Shown here one piece after another: positions 1 through 12,700 of a stretch of DNA of 64,000 bases. The stretch spans positions 5,125,834-5,189,833 of the forward strand of contig OU452213.1 in assembly GCA_911728435.2 (NCBI GenBank). Direction: 5' to 3'. The stretch's first letter is position 1. The number at the start of each line of letters is the position of its first letter. The notes under the pieces are model-generated. The model did no database searches. It was given only the letters and a program-made list of their open reading frames with translations, and was not told the origin of the DNA. Source of the DNA: Apoderus coryli. Lineage: Eukaryota; Arthropoda; Insecta; Coleoptera; Attelabidae. The position numbers and the translations under genes were made by a program.

Positions 1-785
1 ATAAAAGGTGAAAACAGAAAATTAAGAATAGCAGTTAAAGTAATGAAGTTAAGAAGCATAATGGGTTCGCCATGTTTGTCAAAAGAAATCAACAAGCAAA
101 GAAAAAAACGACGTCCAGTTGAGAATGAAGACGACACAGAGAAATGCGAAGCTGAGATACAAGGTCGAAAAGTACGTGAAGCTGAGATAGAAGAAGAAAC
201 GAAACAAGGCAACGCAGAAGGGTACTAATAATGCCAAAATTTAATACAAGTAAAGCAGAAGCAAGATAAATGTCGCGAAGAAGCAACAGAGGCTATAGCT
301 CTGCAATTGGCTGAAATACACAGGACGGATAACCTTAACACCCGAAGAAACGAGGGAATTGGTCCCTAGAGAGATCATCAACTTCTTGAAAAGCAACTGT
401 ACGATCTCTATAGTAGAGTCATTCACAAAATATCTCTAAGTCGAAATGAAGGGAGGCTGAAGGATATAAATGACTATACAATCTTATGTTAAATACAGGG
501 AAAGTCATACACATCATTAGAGGTTATTTGGACTGATAGGACATGCCCACATCTATCGCATTTGAATTTTCGTTGTAAAAAGCATGACAATATGTCAAAC
601 TTGTCATTTGTCAAAAACTAGAAATACATCGGTATGGGAGGGGGTTAAATTTAATTGTAATTAAAGTAACGGTCAAAAATTTTGAAGATTTTAAGATATT
701 TCCTCACTGAAAATAGTTAGTTTTAAATAAAAGCCCACGATTTGAGGTTGCAGTTTTCGGTAAATTTATATTTAATTTTTCTCAG
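1..785. other. Intron sequence upstream of the first visible exportin-1 exon
   Basis: AT-rich sequence ending in a splice acceptor (TTTTTCTCAG, AG at 784-785). A 61-codon open frame at 43-228 is rich in Lys and Glu but matches no family I recognise. It has no splice or promoter context tying it to exportin-1. I see no other supported feature here. Confidence 0.5.
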
Positions 786-3700
786 GTTTATGTGAACAGA
801 AGCGTGGTAAAGACAACAAAGCCATCATCGCCTCCAACATAATGTACGTCGTGGGTCAATATCCCCGATTTCTACGAGCACATTGGAAATTTCTCAAGAC
901 TGTCGTAAATAAGCTTTTTGAGTTTATGCACGAAACACATGATGGTGTACAGGACATGGCATGTGACACATTCATAAAAATTGCCTTGAAATGTAGGCGG
1001 CATTTTGTGACAGCTCAAATTGGGGAAGCGTGTCCGTTTATTGAAGAGATTTTAGGTTCGATATCGACGATAATTTGTGATCTGCAACAACAGCAAGTAC
1101 ATACATTTTATGAGGCTGTGGGCTATATGATATCGGCTCAAGTGGACTCTGCTACACAAGAGGCGTTAATAGAAAAATATATGATGTTGCCTAATCAGGT
1201 GGGTTTTTATATATTTACAGGGTGCGTCTGAATAGAAGGGTGTTATACTAATAATAAAAATAACTAAGCTAACAAAGAAAAAAATATTTCAAAAAAGTTT
1301 AAACTACATTTTGAAAATAATGTACGGCAGATGACGTCCCGTCCGGTCTCTGATATGCACTGGGAGTTCCGAAATGGGACTCAATCAAAAGATGGGTACA
1401 GTACATTTTAGAACAACGGTATTAGCCTCAAGGTGGTTCCCGAACACCTGCTTCCGTAGAAAGGGTGGGACAAACAAGCATCAGCATCATGCTAACAAGT
1501 ATTAATTACTCCCTCAGGGATTTATGTTGTGATTCCTGTCACAAAATTGACACACCCAATCACCACCATTCACCGGTTGTTGTACGTGTGCTGCCCGATC
1601 GATGCGTTTTCTCTCCTTTCGATGCTGTCTTCCCATCCTCATGTGTCGACGCTGCTCTTGAAAATTTGATGGCCCTCGTAAATGGTATGCCTCCATCTCG
1701 GTCTGTCGTTCGCGATCTGCTCCCAGTTGTTCTTCACATCTGAAAGGGACGCTGTTTTGATATAGAGTTGCGGTCATTTTGCCCGGTGATGAATGCTTTA
1801 AGCTTAGTGTCTGTTAGTCTTTGTATCTCTTCATCATTTTCGTGGAACCAATCATGATGTTTTCGTTGCACATAGCCTAGCGTCTCCTCACCAGCAGAGA
1901 GCACAGCGGACCTAAATAACGACCAGTGTTCGTCAATATCATCCGGAGGCTCTTCCGCAAGTGTTGTTGGAAATCTAGTTTCGCTGCGTTGTCCTTTAGG
2001 CATTCGATGTTAAACTTCCCTGTGGTGGTCGTTTTGCAGGTAGACATAGAGTCATACTGAATCGCACAAGTCTGATCAGTCCAGCCATCATCAGTACCCG
2101 TTAAAGCAAAGTCAAGGTGGTCCCCGAAGTGGAAGGACACCAGCTTCCGGAGAAAGGGAGCGACAAACAATAATTCATCACTTTCACCCCTATAAGATCA
2201 TGGTTGTTCAGCAACTGAATGAAAGCGATTTTGCACAACGGCAACGCCAGCAATTCGCTGAAAGAATGAAAATGATTTTTGTTGCTGAAAATGATTCCCG
2301 TTTCGGTGAAGTGTTCTCTCGTTCCCCTGATATCTCAGGTGTTGATTATATTTTATATGGGGATATGTAAAGGCGAATATCTTCGTAGATAAACCATCCA
2401 AACCGCATGCAATCCTCGGAATCGCGGGTTTTGTGATGTTCCGACTCCGTAGGGCTTCTCTTCAAAGCAGTCCAAACACGATAGTAGGTGGGTTTTTCAG
2501 AGGACTGCTCCTTCGTCACAAGGTAGAAAATTGCTTTGCCCTTCAGATTCCTTATGGTCAATTTCCAATACTTCTCCAACTTCCGGATTCTGCTGATGAA
2601 GCTCATAAACTTTTCCAAACTTATTTTTGAATGTAGCGGCTATTCCTTTGCTCATTCGCAGGTCTTTGGCTACGCAATGAGCCAAAGCATACTCCAAGGG
2701 GACCCTAAACAGGTCGCGTTTCTCCTCTTGTGTAATTCCGTACCTTACTTTATGACCGGACGAATACTGTGTCATAAAATCGTCGAATGACCATTCTGAA
2801 TTTGGTGGCTGAAGACTTCGTATTTGCCCGTCTTGTTCTTCACATTCGTAAGGAGCCAATCTATTGAAGTGGACCACCCTGAGCTTTCCATTACCTCTGT
2901 TCTTAATGCGGTAAATGACGTCGTTGATTTTTGTCACGATGATGTTGGGACCCTCCCATGCCTTCTGTAGTTCCGGGGAGTATCCACGTCGTCGTTGCGG
3001 ATTGTACAGCCATACCAAATCATCAACCTTGAAGCTGTCTGCAGAAGCGTTTATGTCATACCTTTCCTTCATGTGTTCGCCAGCCTTTTCGATGTTGAAT
3101 CGCACTCGGTCGTGGGCGTCATCCATGCTTCTTCGTAAATCCGACACGTAGTCTTCACCGGCGGTGTCGGTGCCTGGAGGGCACCCAAACTTCAGGTCGC
3201 AGGGCAGGCGTGATTCTCGACCAAATACGATACTTGCCGGCGTCTCTCCTATTGTTGCATGAATGGCTGAGCGGTAGGCCAATAGGAATAGTGGCCAGTC
3301 GCGTTGGTTATCTTTAACAACTTTCGCCGCCAGATGTCGATTAATGGTTTTGTTCATTCTCTCAACAGTTCCGTCGGACTGCGGGTGGAGCTGTGGTTCT
3401 AGTTTTTCGGATCCCCAATCTCTTACAGACGTCTTGGAAAAGGTGGGACTCGAAATTGCGTCCCTGATCTGAGTGCATTTATTGTTTTTGAAGTGAATAC
3501 TTCTTTGGCCGCATGAGAGTGATTTTTCAAGGTCGCGTCACGACACGATTTATACAATTTTCGTCCAGCAAAAGAGATGAAGCATATAACAAATATGAGG
3601 GAGAGAGAGGACTATATCCTATACCATACACTATTATCGGTTGTCCCTTTTGTACCGTCATTCGTATTCCCTACCTCTCTCGTCAAAGAAGTATTCACTT

Positions 3701-6700
3701 CTACCACGTGTACTGTGCTGCACGAGAGATACTTTGCATCCTCAGTAAAGGCCTTTATTATTATTATTAGTACAGAAAAAATCTTGGATATTATAACCAT
3801 GAATATAATAATCGAGAATATCCGTGAATGGCAATTTCTAGAGGAATCTATGACAAATGCAAATTTGCTACAGTATTGTATTGAAATGTTTTTTTAAGAA
3901 TCAAAAAGGAAAAATATTAAATTTCTTATTATTTTTTCATAGGTTTGGGACGATATCATTAGTCAAGCCAGTAAAAATGTGGATATTTTAAAGGAAATAG
4001 AAATCGTTAAACAATTAGCTAGTATATTAAAGACAAATGTTCGAGCATGTAAAGCTTTAAATCATGCGTATGTATTACAATTGGGTCGAATTTATTTGGA
4101 TATGTTGAATGTGTATAAAGTAAGTACCTCTCTGTTGAAAAATGAAATATTATTTGTTTAAAAAGTCCTTGGACTAACGCTTAAGACGAGCGATTTGAGT
4201 TTGAAAGTCTTCGTAAATATGAGATTGAATAAAAATCGTGCGTGCAACACTATGAAAAATGTGTAGAAAATCAATTTAAAATAACGTATCACTCGACCTT
4301 TCACTATTTCAATTCTGGGGGTGACAGTCATCGAAGGGCGTACGTGAATTTATATTACATACACAAAAAGGCATTTGTTTCATTTTTATTGAGCCACCCT
4401 GTATGCTTAATTATGGAACCGCATACTAGAGACACAGCCTTCTCTACACAAGCTATGAACAGATAAGGCAATACCGCAATACAGTTATTAAACCAGTCTC
4501 GGTGAGCGGTCGCAACGATAATATTATTTGTAATCGTATTTTGTAACATAGAATTCTAAATTTTAATTTGTTTTAATATCCCATTTATTAGAAATATTAA
4601 TTTTACTTAATTTTACTAAAAATTCAATTAAATCGGCCGTTTGAGTGATTTTCTAAGGATTGGGACTGCTTTTGACAAATAGACGACAAACGCTATGCCG
4701 CAGCTTATACCACTTTGTTTTTTTTTTTATTGACAAACAGTTTATCCGGTGTTGTAACATACAAAAGATGTAGACGATATATTTATACACACTTATGACT
4801 ACTAGTTTTATAAAAACCTGTTTTAATTAAGCTCAATAAGCACTGATTTAATTAGACCGCGTTTTACAAAAAATGCTCCAATGTAAACCCAAACAATCGA
4901 CTTGGATTCGACGTTGCCAAATTTACTTGTTCATAGCTTGTCTAAACAAGGCTGTGCTAGAGACGTTGACACATGATACACCCTTCTATTTTGGTGGGGG
5001 TAACTTCCGGTGGCAATCTCGAATCGACTTATTACCTGAAACTTCTGGCAATGCAACAGCAGAACGTCATTATTTCATTGCTAGGATAAAATTGGATAAA
5101 AGAAAGTTGAATCAGTTGTAGCTAAAGACTGAAATGAAACGTTAAGCAATGCAACAGTTAGGTGAAGTGGTAAACCGTATTTGCTTGCTGTTTTCTAGGT
5201 TATGTCAGAAAATATTACCGCAGCTATTACATTAAATGGAGAGGCAGTCACAAAACAACCACTTATCAAAGCGATGCGAGTGGTTAAAAAAGAAACACTG
5301 AAACTGATCGCCGATTGGATATCACGGTCGAACGATAATACTATGGTATTGGATAGTTTTATACCGCCATTTTTAGATGCTGTATTATTGGATTATCAGC
5401 GAACGACTGTGGCGTGTGCACGGGAGCCAGAAGTTTTAAGCGCTATTGCGACTATTGTTAATAAGTTGGAGGGTAGTATAACGATGGAGGTGAGTACCTT
5501 TATTTTTCTCTTTTTGCATTCAGCATTTAAACAAACCATTATTGCATTTTTCAACTTCAACTGCTAGTAGCCTAGCACTGTACAGCTACGGTTACAATGG
5601 TCCTAAGTTCATCAAGTTCCACAAGTCAGATTGTCAAATATTTTAATTTCATTTTAAACTTCATAACTAAACAAATACAAAAGGAATTACATTTGGACGG
5701 AAAGCAAGACATAATCACTGAAGTTTTAACCCAGATACAGCCGAAACTATGTCACATCCTAAAGTCCTGCGCATATATTATGAAACACCCTATATAAGAA
5801 GAAAAATAGAAACCTTTCGATGTTTTATGATTGTCACCATTTTGAATTAGCGGGTATTATTGACATTCAGAAAGAATACTAATTTTATAGCTCAATCCAA
5901 ATGAATCCCAATATGATATTCAAATTGTTACTGGTTCGATACAAGTTTTACGAGTGGCTTGTAATTCAAGTTTTTATATATATTATTTGATATGGGAAAC
6001 CGTGACACCCTCCAATTTGCTTATGTATTTAATGATAAAAGTCTGACATTTAATTTACATGAAGGTATTTCGATGTTCAAAAGTGAGACCACTCTGTAAC
6101 TAAACATGTCATTCTTCGAACAAGAAAACACGGCCCATCTGTTTCTAAAAGTTGAACAAAGAAAAGAGACAAAAATTATATATTTTTGTTATTCATGTAC
6201 CTACTTGTAGATGTGTTTATTGCTTTTCGTAAAACCCACTAAAAGGACAGTTTAGGAACATTTGTTAACAATCTATTTAAAATAATATTCAATAACCCAA
6301 AACTAAGAGAAAATATCGATATAAAAAACCCAACTAGTATCCATAATACCAGTGGCGTGGTGTCTTGTTACATTGGCCCCCACTTAAAGTGAAGCCATTT
6401 CTTTTACTTAATTAAGTAATGGTCTTCACTCAAAATCATCGAAACACCCTGCTGAACAAAACAAAACTTAGAACTAAATCATCTTCCTTCGCGATCGTGG
6501 TGTCTTGTTACATGATTACTGTTTGTACCAATGTTGGCAGTTATATAAACAGATATAGAAACTCGAGAGATATAACATTATCTGAAATTTCATTCATAAT
6601 TCACATTTGTTTACAATCAGACATAAGTTGGCAGTTGATCTATAAGATAGAAAAGGACACAGAAAAAATGGCAACGTTGTACCTGGTTCGTCGATTTTTT

Positions 6701-9700
6701 ATATTTTTAGGTTATATTATATTTATATAGTTATTATAAATAATATATATATAATATTTCGAAATACAAGGAGGATCCAAAAAATTTATATAGGGTCGTA
6801 TTTGAAATAAGTAAGTTGACACCCATTTCCGGTATAACCGGAAGTGCTAGATTCTTGAAAACATTTTAGCCGAATTGGCCCCATCGACCTAAGTACTACA
6901 CCAGATTTTCAGATTGTTCCACGGTGTAGTTTCTCCATAACCGATCGAATCCCTTCTCGGTGGGACACCCGGTATATATACATAAGAAAATGTCAACTAG
7001 ATACCTACTTTTTATATGTGAAATTCAGTTTTAGTTCCTGAAGAAGATAGCATAGCCTATCGAAACGTTGAAGGACAAAAAAGGGGGAACATTGACATGA
7101 AATTATACAGTTTCAATTAAGTATACGTGTTTAAATGGTTGAACCTTTTTTCTAGAAAAAGTAATTATTAATCTTGGTCAACCATGTTAGAAAACAAATG
7201 AAATTACGACGTATGTCACCAATTTTCTAATTTATATTTTCATAATAATAGTTCTTCATTGATCTGATTATAAGAGTAGACAGGTTTGTGAATTATTATC
7301 TAATCTTATCATTTTTGATAATAGCAGAAGATGTTATTATGTATTTATTAATATCATGAAGTCTGTGTTGGCGTTTATTTGTGATGTATAATACATGTAG
7401 GGCGCAAAAATGTTAGATATTCTTGTTTGTAATCTCTTACCAATTGTTGTTTATTTGACGGCGCTAGGTTATTATGCAATGGCCGGCATGCTGATTTTTA
7501 TGTATTTGTGTATTTATCTCCAAGGTATGTAGATGACTTGATATTAGATATACCGGGTATTTCATTAATAATAATCATAGCATTTATTAGCCCAACAGTT
7601 TATGAAAACCCTTTACAGGACAAATATCTTCAGTTACTAACCAAACTTATTATTCTAACATACAAATTAACTTAATAATATAGAATACCAGAAATGACAA
7701 CACAACTTACATTAACAACTTTAACCATCAAAATGTTCTTTGTGAATCAAATATATCACAATTTTGACAGACCGCATTATAGGTAGCACACATTATGCTC
7801 ACTGGAGTCCCTGAGGGTTCAAATCTGGGACTTCTATTATTTTTATTATTCATCAATGATTTGGGAGAATTATTGAATTGTAGTAAACTGATTTATGCAG
7901 ATGACTTATAGATTTTTACAACGATAAGTACACCGGAGGATTGTATTTCGGTACAAGGCAGTCTTCAATTGGTGAATGCTTGGTGTGAACAAAACAGACT
8001 TTCCCTCAATCCTAAGAAATGTAATGTTGTTTCTTATACCCGCAAAAAGTCCCCGACCAGCTTTTATTATAATGTAAATGGAGTAATTCTTAATCGAAAG
8101 GAATCTATTAAAGATCTTGGAGTTACTTTTGACATGCATTTCACTTTCAAGGAACATATTACAGATATGGTGGCTGGTGCGACCAAAGCTTATGGCTGTA
8201 TTGTTAGAAACAGCAAATATTTCGAGAGTGTCGTTACTTTGAATACTCTATATTTTGCATAATATGTAAGATCCAAGCTTGAGTATTGCTCTTTGGTCTG
8301 GTACCCCTGCTATGACTGTGATGATTCAAAGTTTAAAGAGAAATTTGTTTAGTATAAGTTTTCTATATAAGATATTCAATAGTGATGTAGTGTGCCCTGA
8401 GCTACTGGAAAAGATATCCAAAGTTTCTAGTATTTCAAAATGTGATCCACAAAACTAAGCTTTGATTTAAATACAACACCCAGGTCAGTCACCGACTCAG
8501 AAGACATTATGGTTGTGTCACCTACTTTATGGAAATAGTGAATCTTCTGTTTCCTCCTTGTAAATGTCATGCTCCTGCATTTTGTCGGATACAGAAGCAA
8601 GTTATTCATCTGACACCAGTCCAACACACAATTCAAATTACCTTGCAGCTCATCACAATCGGTTGTTTTTCAAACTTTAATACATATTTTTAATTCTTCT
8701 GCAAATATTAACTTGTCACACTGAAGTCTACTATCCAGATCATTACTAAGCAACAATAATAATAACGGTCAGGTTAGAACCCTGAGGAAAACCAGAAAGC
8801 GAGTGATAAGCATGCGACTCATGATATATGATATGAATCTGCTGTCTTTCACAAAGATATAATTTAAAAAAGATGTGTAAGTCTGTGAGAAAACCAAACT
8901 GATCCAACTTGTGCAACAACACCCTATGATCCACCCTATCAAATGATTTTGCAAAGTCAGTATAGATCACATCCATCTGACTGTCTTTGTCCATCACCTC
9001 CGATATACTCTGTGTGAACACGGTCAAATTACTAATTGTAGATTTCATTGGCAATACTTAGACTTCTTCCACAGATGGAAAAACTTTTGTTTTTACTGCT
9101 AAATTACACTGATCGGGTCAACGTACGACAAGACGTGCGAACCAGGCTGATATGCCGAAGAATCCGTATATACACTCTCAAAGAAGTTAGCAAACGCATT
9201 TACTATATTTTGAGGATCAGAAACCTCTTTATCATAAATCATTACTCCCGGAATCGTCGAAGAATTATTTTTAGAAGAGTATTTTTATTTTGAATCTTCT
9301 CTATATGTTTTTTATACGCAATCTCTGTGTCGGCCTTGATCTCTGATCTAAGCCTTTGAAACTCTTATAAACAATATCGGGCACCAATTTTCTTGTATTT
9401 CTTAAGGAATTTCTCCTTTAATTTAATTTTATTAATGCTGCAAGATAAAAAAATATTACCACGGTAATGATCCTAAGATTCTGCATCTTTTTGGTATAAA
9501 ACTTTTTATTGTCGATTTTAAAATAAAGGCATGAGGGAAGGACGACATTTTATTTATGAAAATGACTTTATAGAATTATTTTTAGTTCTCAACATAATGT
9601 ATTAAACTAGGTTTTGTTTAAAAAAGAATCCTTGCTGATTCAGAAAAAAATTAACCCTTAATAAAAATGTATTTCCTTTCAGGTTTTGAAAATATTCGAC

Positions 9701-12700
9701 GCAGTATTCGAATGCACCCTCCAAATGATCAACAAGGATTTCGAAGAGTTCCCCGAGCACCGCACCAATTTCTTCCTGTTGCTCCAGGCGGTTAATAATC
9801 ACTGTTTCTCGGCATTTCTCATCATACCACCTGCTCAATTCAAATTGGTGTTGGACAGTGTGATATGGGCATTTAAGCATACGATGCGTAACGTGGCCGA
9901 TACGGGTCTACAGATACTTTTGAAGCTGTTGCAAAATGTTGAGCAACATGAAGCTGCTGCGCCCAGTTTCTATCAAACATATTTGACTGATATATTACAA
10001 CATGTGTTCAGTGTGGTGACGGATACGTCGCATACAGCTGGATTGTCGATGCATGCTACTATTTTGGCGTATATATTTTCTTTGGTAAGTCATCACTTAC
10101 GCATTGTTACTTATTTTTATTTATCTTCAATAAAAGAAACGATGCGGTCATGGTTTCATAACGGAAGTTGATAAACGATTTATTACTGTGTCGCGATCTT
10201 GTGCTACTGTTCCAGAAATAACAGTTTTTTTTTTGAGAAACTATTCATGAGATTAAAGAAAGAAATAATATCCCTTTTGCAAAACAATTTATTATCCTCT
10301 AATACGAGTTGAAATTTCCTTTTACTTCCTCAGTTTTAACAGAGTCAAACCTTCCAATACACATATTATAGCAAAAGAAATACTTCAAACAATCAAGTAT
10401 ACAATATACAAATCATTAAAAACAAAACATTGTGAACCTATATATAAATGACAAAGAGATGTTTTTGGCAACATCTAGCGTGAGCAGGCAATATGCCCGG
10501 TGAAACACAGTTCACACACGATGGCCGGACAAGAAGTATCAACTCCATTATATCCTATTGCCAACACTAGATGCGCCCAAATTCCCTAGCGGGAGGCTTT
10601 ATTTACGGATTGCTTGTTACATAAAGTAACAAGACTTTTAGTTCTGTTGGAAATTTGTTTCACACTGCCATGCTTTCACCAGACGGGCCGTTTCGTTGAT
10701 TCACAACTAATCAGTGCAATTCTGTTGGAGACAATCTTCTCAAACACCTTCGAAATTACATTCAAGAGTGCTATCGGTGTATAGTTTTCTATGTTAGCTC
10801 TCTCACCTTTCTTAAATATGGGTACAATAATAGTTTTCTTTAGCTCAGATGGGAAAATACCCGAAAGTATCGAGAGTTAAAAAGATCACACAAAAAATGA
10901 GCAAATTCCAATGCACTGCACTTTAGTAAATGAACTGGGAAACCGTCCGGACCTGTAGATCTCTTATTTGGTAGATCACGTATGACACTGACTACTTCCT
11001 GCCCGTCCACAGGCGCGAAAAACATTGAGTAAGGGTTTATATCAAAAACACAAAACAAAAGAAGCTCTTGATATCACAAGACAATAAATATAACTTGTAA
11101 TTTTAGCGACAACGTAAAAGTCTAAAAAAACTCTCCTCGGGGAAACCCGAAAATCCTCACTCTCTGAATCCAGTTGGTACTCGCTGCCACTGAAATGGTT
11201 CCTCATCCATCGAATACAAATTTTCATCGTCAAAACTATGAAGAAGCTCTTAGTTCGTTTTCCGAAAGAGCACGAAACGGGTGACCAGTTTTTACGCTTT
11301 TTTTAGATCGCCTTGAGGAACCTAGAAGCCCCTTTTCAGTGGGCAATTGAACAAGTGTCGCATATAGATGACAGTCGTCTGAGTTACAAATTTCTTACTG
11401 TCACATAACTTGTGACTGCCGTCCCGAATGGGCGAAATGGTGGGGATATTTTTAGTTGTGACATGTTCTATGACTCATAATTAGTATAAATACCAAGTTT
11501 AATCCTATTCAAGTCATTAATCTTTGAACTATCGTCAATCGAGGAACGCAATCGGGGAGAAAAGTTAAGACATGGAGAACATGCGAACACCACGCCATAG
11601 TAAAATTGCTGATTAAGTGTGTTCAAACCATTATGGGAGAGATGTCATCTATTTATGGGAAATCAAGCAATGGTTTACAAGTCGCATGGGCTTTTGAGCA
11701 TTGTAGGGAATTACTAGGAAGACAACTCTTGGAAGCCGAGAAACTTGTTGAAAAAATCGACCAAATAATACTGGAAGATGCTCAGCTGAAGAAGAGTCGT
11801 TGTGGTTGGATAGGATATTATATATATATATATCCTATCCAACCACAACGTGTGGAATGTTCTCGTAGTTTTTTGGAACCTCTGTAGTGAAGATAAAAGT
11901 GGTGAGACGAAGCTAGGGTTCATAATTATGAACCTGAGTCGAAGCAGAACCACCTGTAAAGGCATAAAAAGGCACACCACCACCCAAGAAGTTTAAGGTC
12001 ACAGAGTCCGCCGGAAAACTCTTGTCGATCCTCTTTTACTTACTGATTGATTATAAAGACTAGATGTTTCTATAACTGGAGAATACTATGCTTCAATCTT
12101 AGAACAGTTTAAAGAAACAGTGCTCCTGCACGACAATAGTCCAGACCTGGTCCCGAGCGTTTGCCATTTTGCTCTTGTTTTAATGTACTATTATAATTGG
12201 ATTTACATGCAGGTTAAAATCCACTAAGAACCAAGAATCCGAAATAAAACAATCAGGAACTTACCTAAAAATCCAGCTGAATTTATTGATAATAACAATT
12301 AAATATACATACAAACCGTCGCGTCGTACAAAAGACACTTCCACCGCTTAGTAATTATTAAAGGTATGCACTATGCCGCAGCTTATACCTTGTGACTGCC
12401 GTACCCCTACAAAGAAATCACTTTATTTGTATAACAAACAGTTTATCCGGTGTTGTAACTTACAGAAAATTTAGACGATATCTTTATACACACTTATCAC
12501 TACTAGTTTTATACAAAGAAGGCTATTCACGACTCAATAATAGAACCAATTAGTATCCCTTTAGGAATCCCGCCATTTTTACGGCCGGTCAGCGTCCAGA
12601 CAAACCACTTTATTTTATTAACTAACATTTAAACACAAACAAGACTTGTATACCGCGTTGTCAAATTTACTTGTTCATGGCTTGTCTAAAGAAGGCGTAA

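Noticed and set aside
43..228. Lys/Glu-rich 61-codon frame at the left edge
   Set aside because: Low complexity, no homology I recognise and no splice context; likely chance or an old transposon fragment.
5597..5797. 66-codon + strand frame beginning MVLSSSSS
   Set aside because: Its 5' part overlaps an RNase H fragment of a non-LTR element in another frame; no coding signal.
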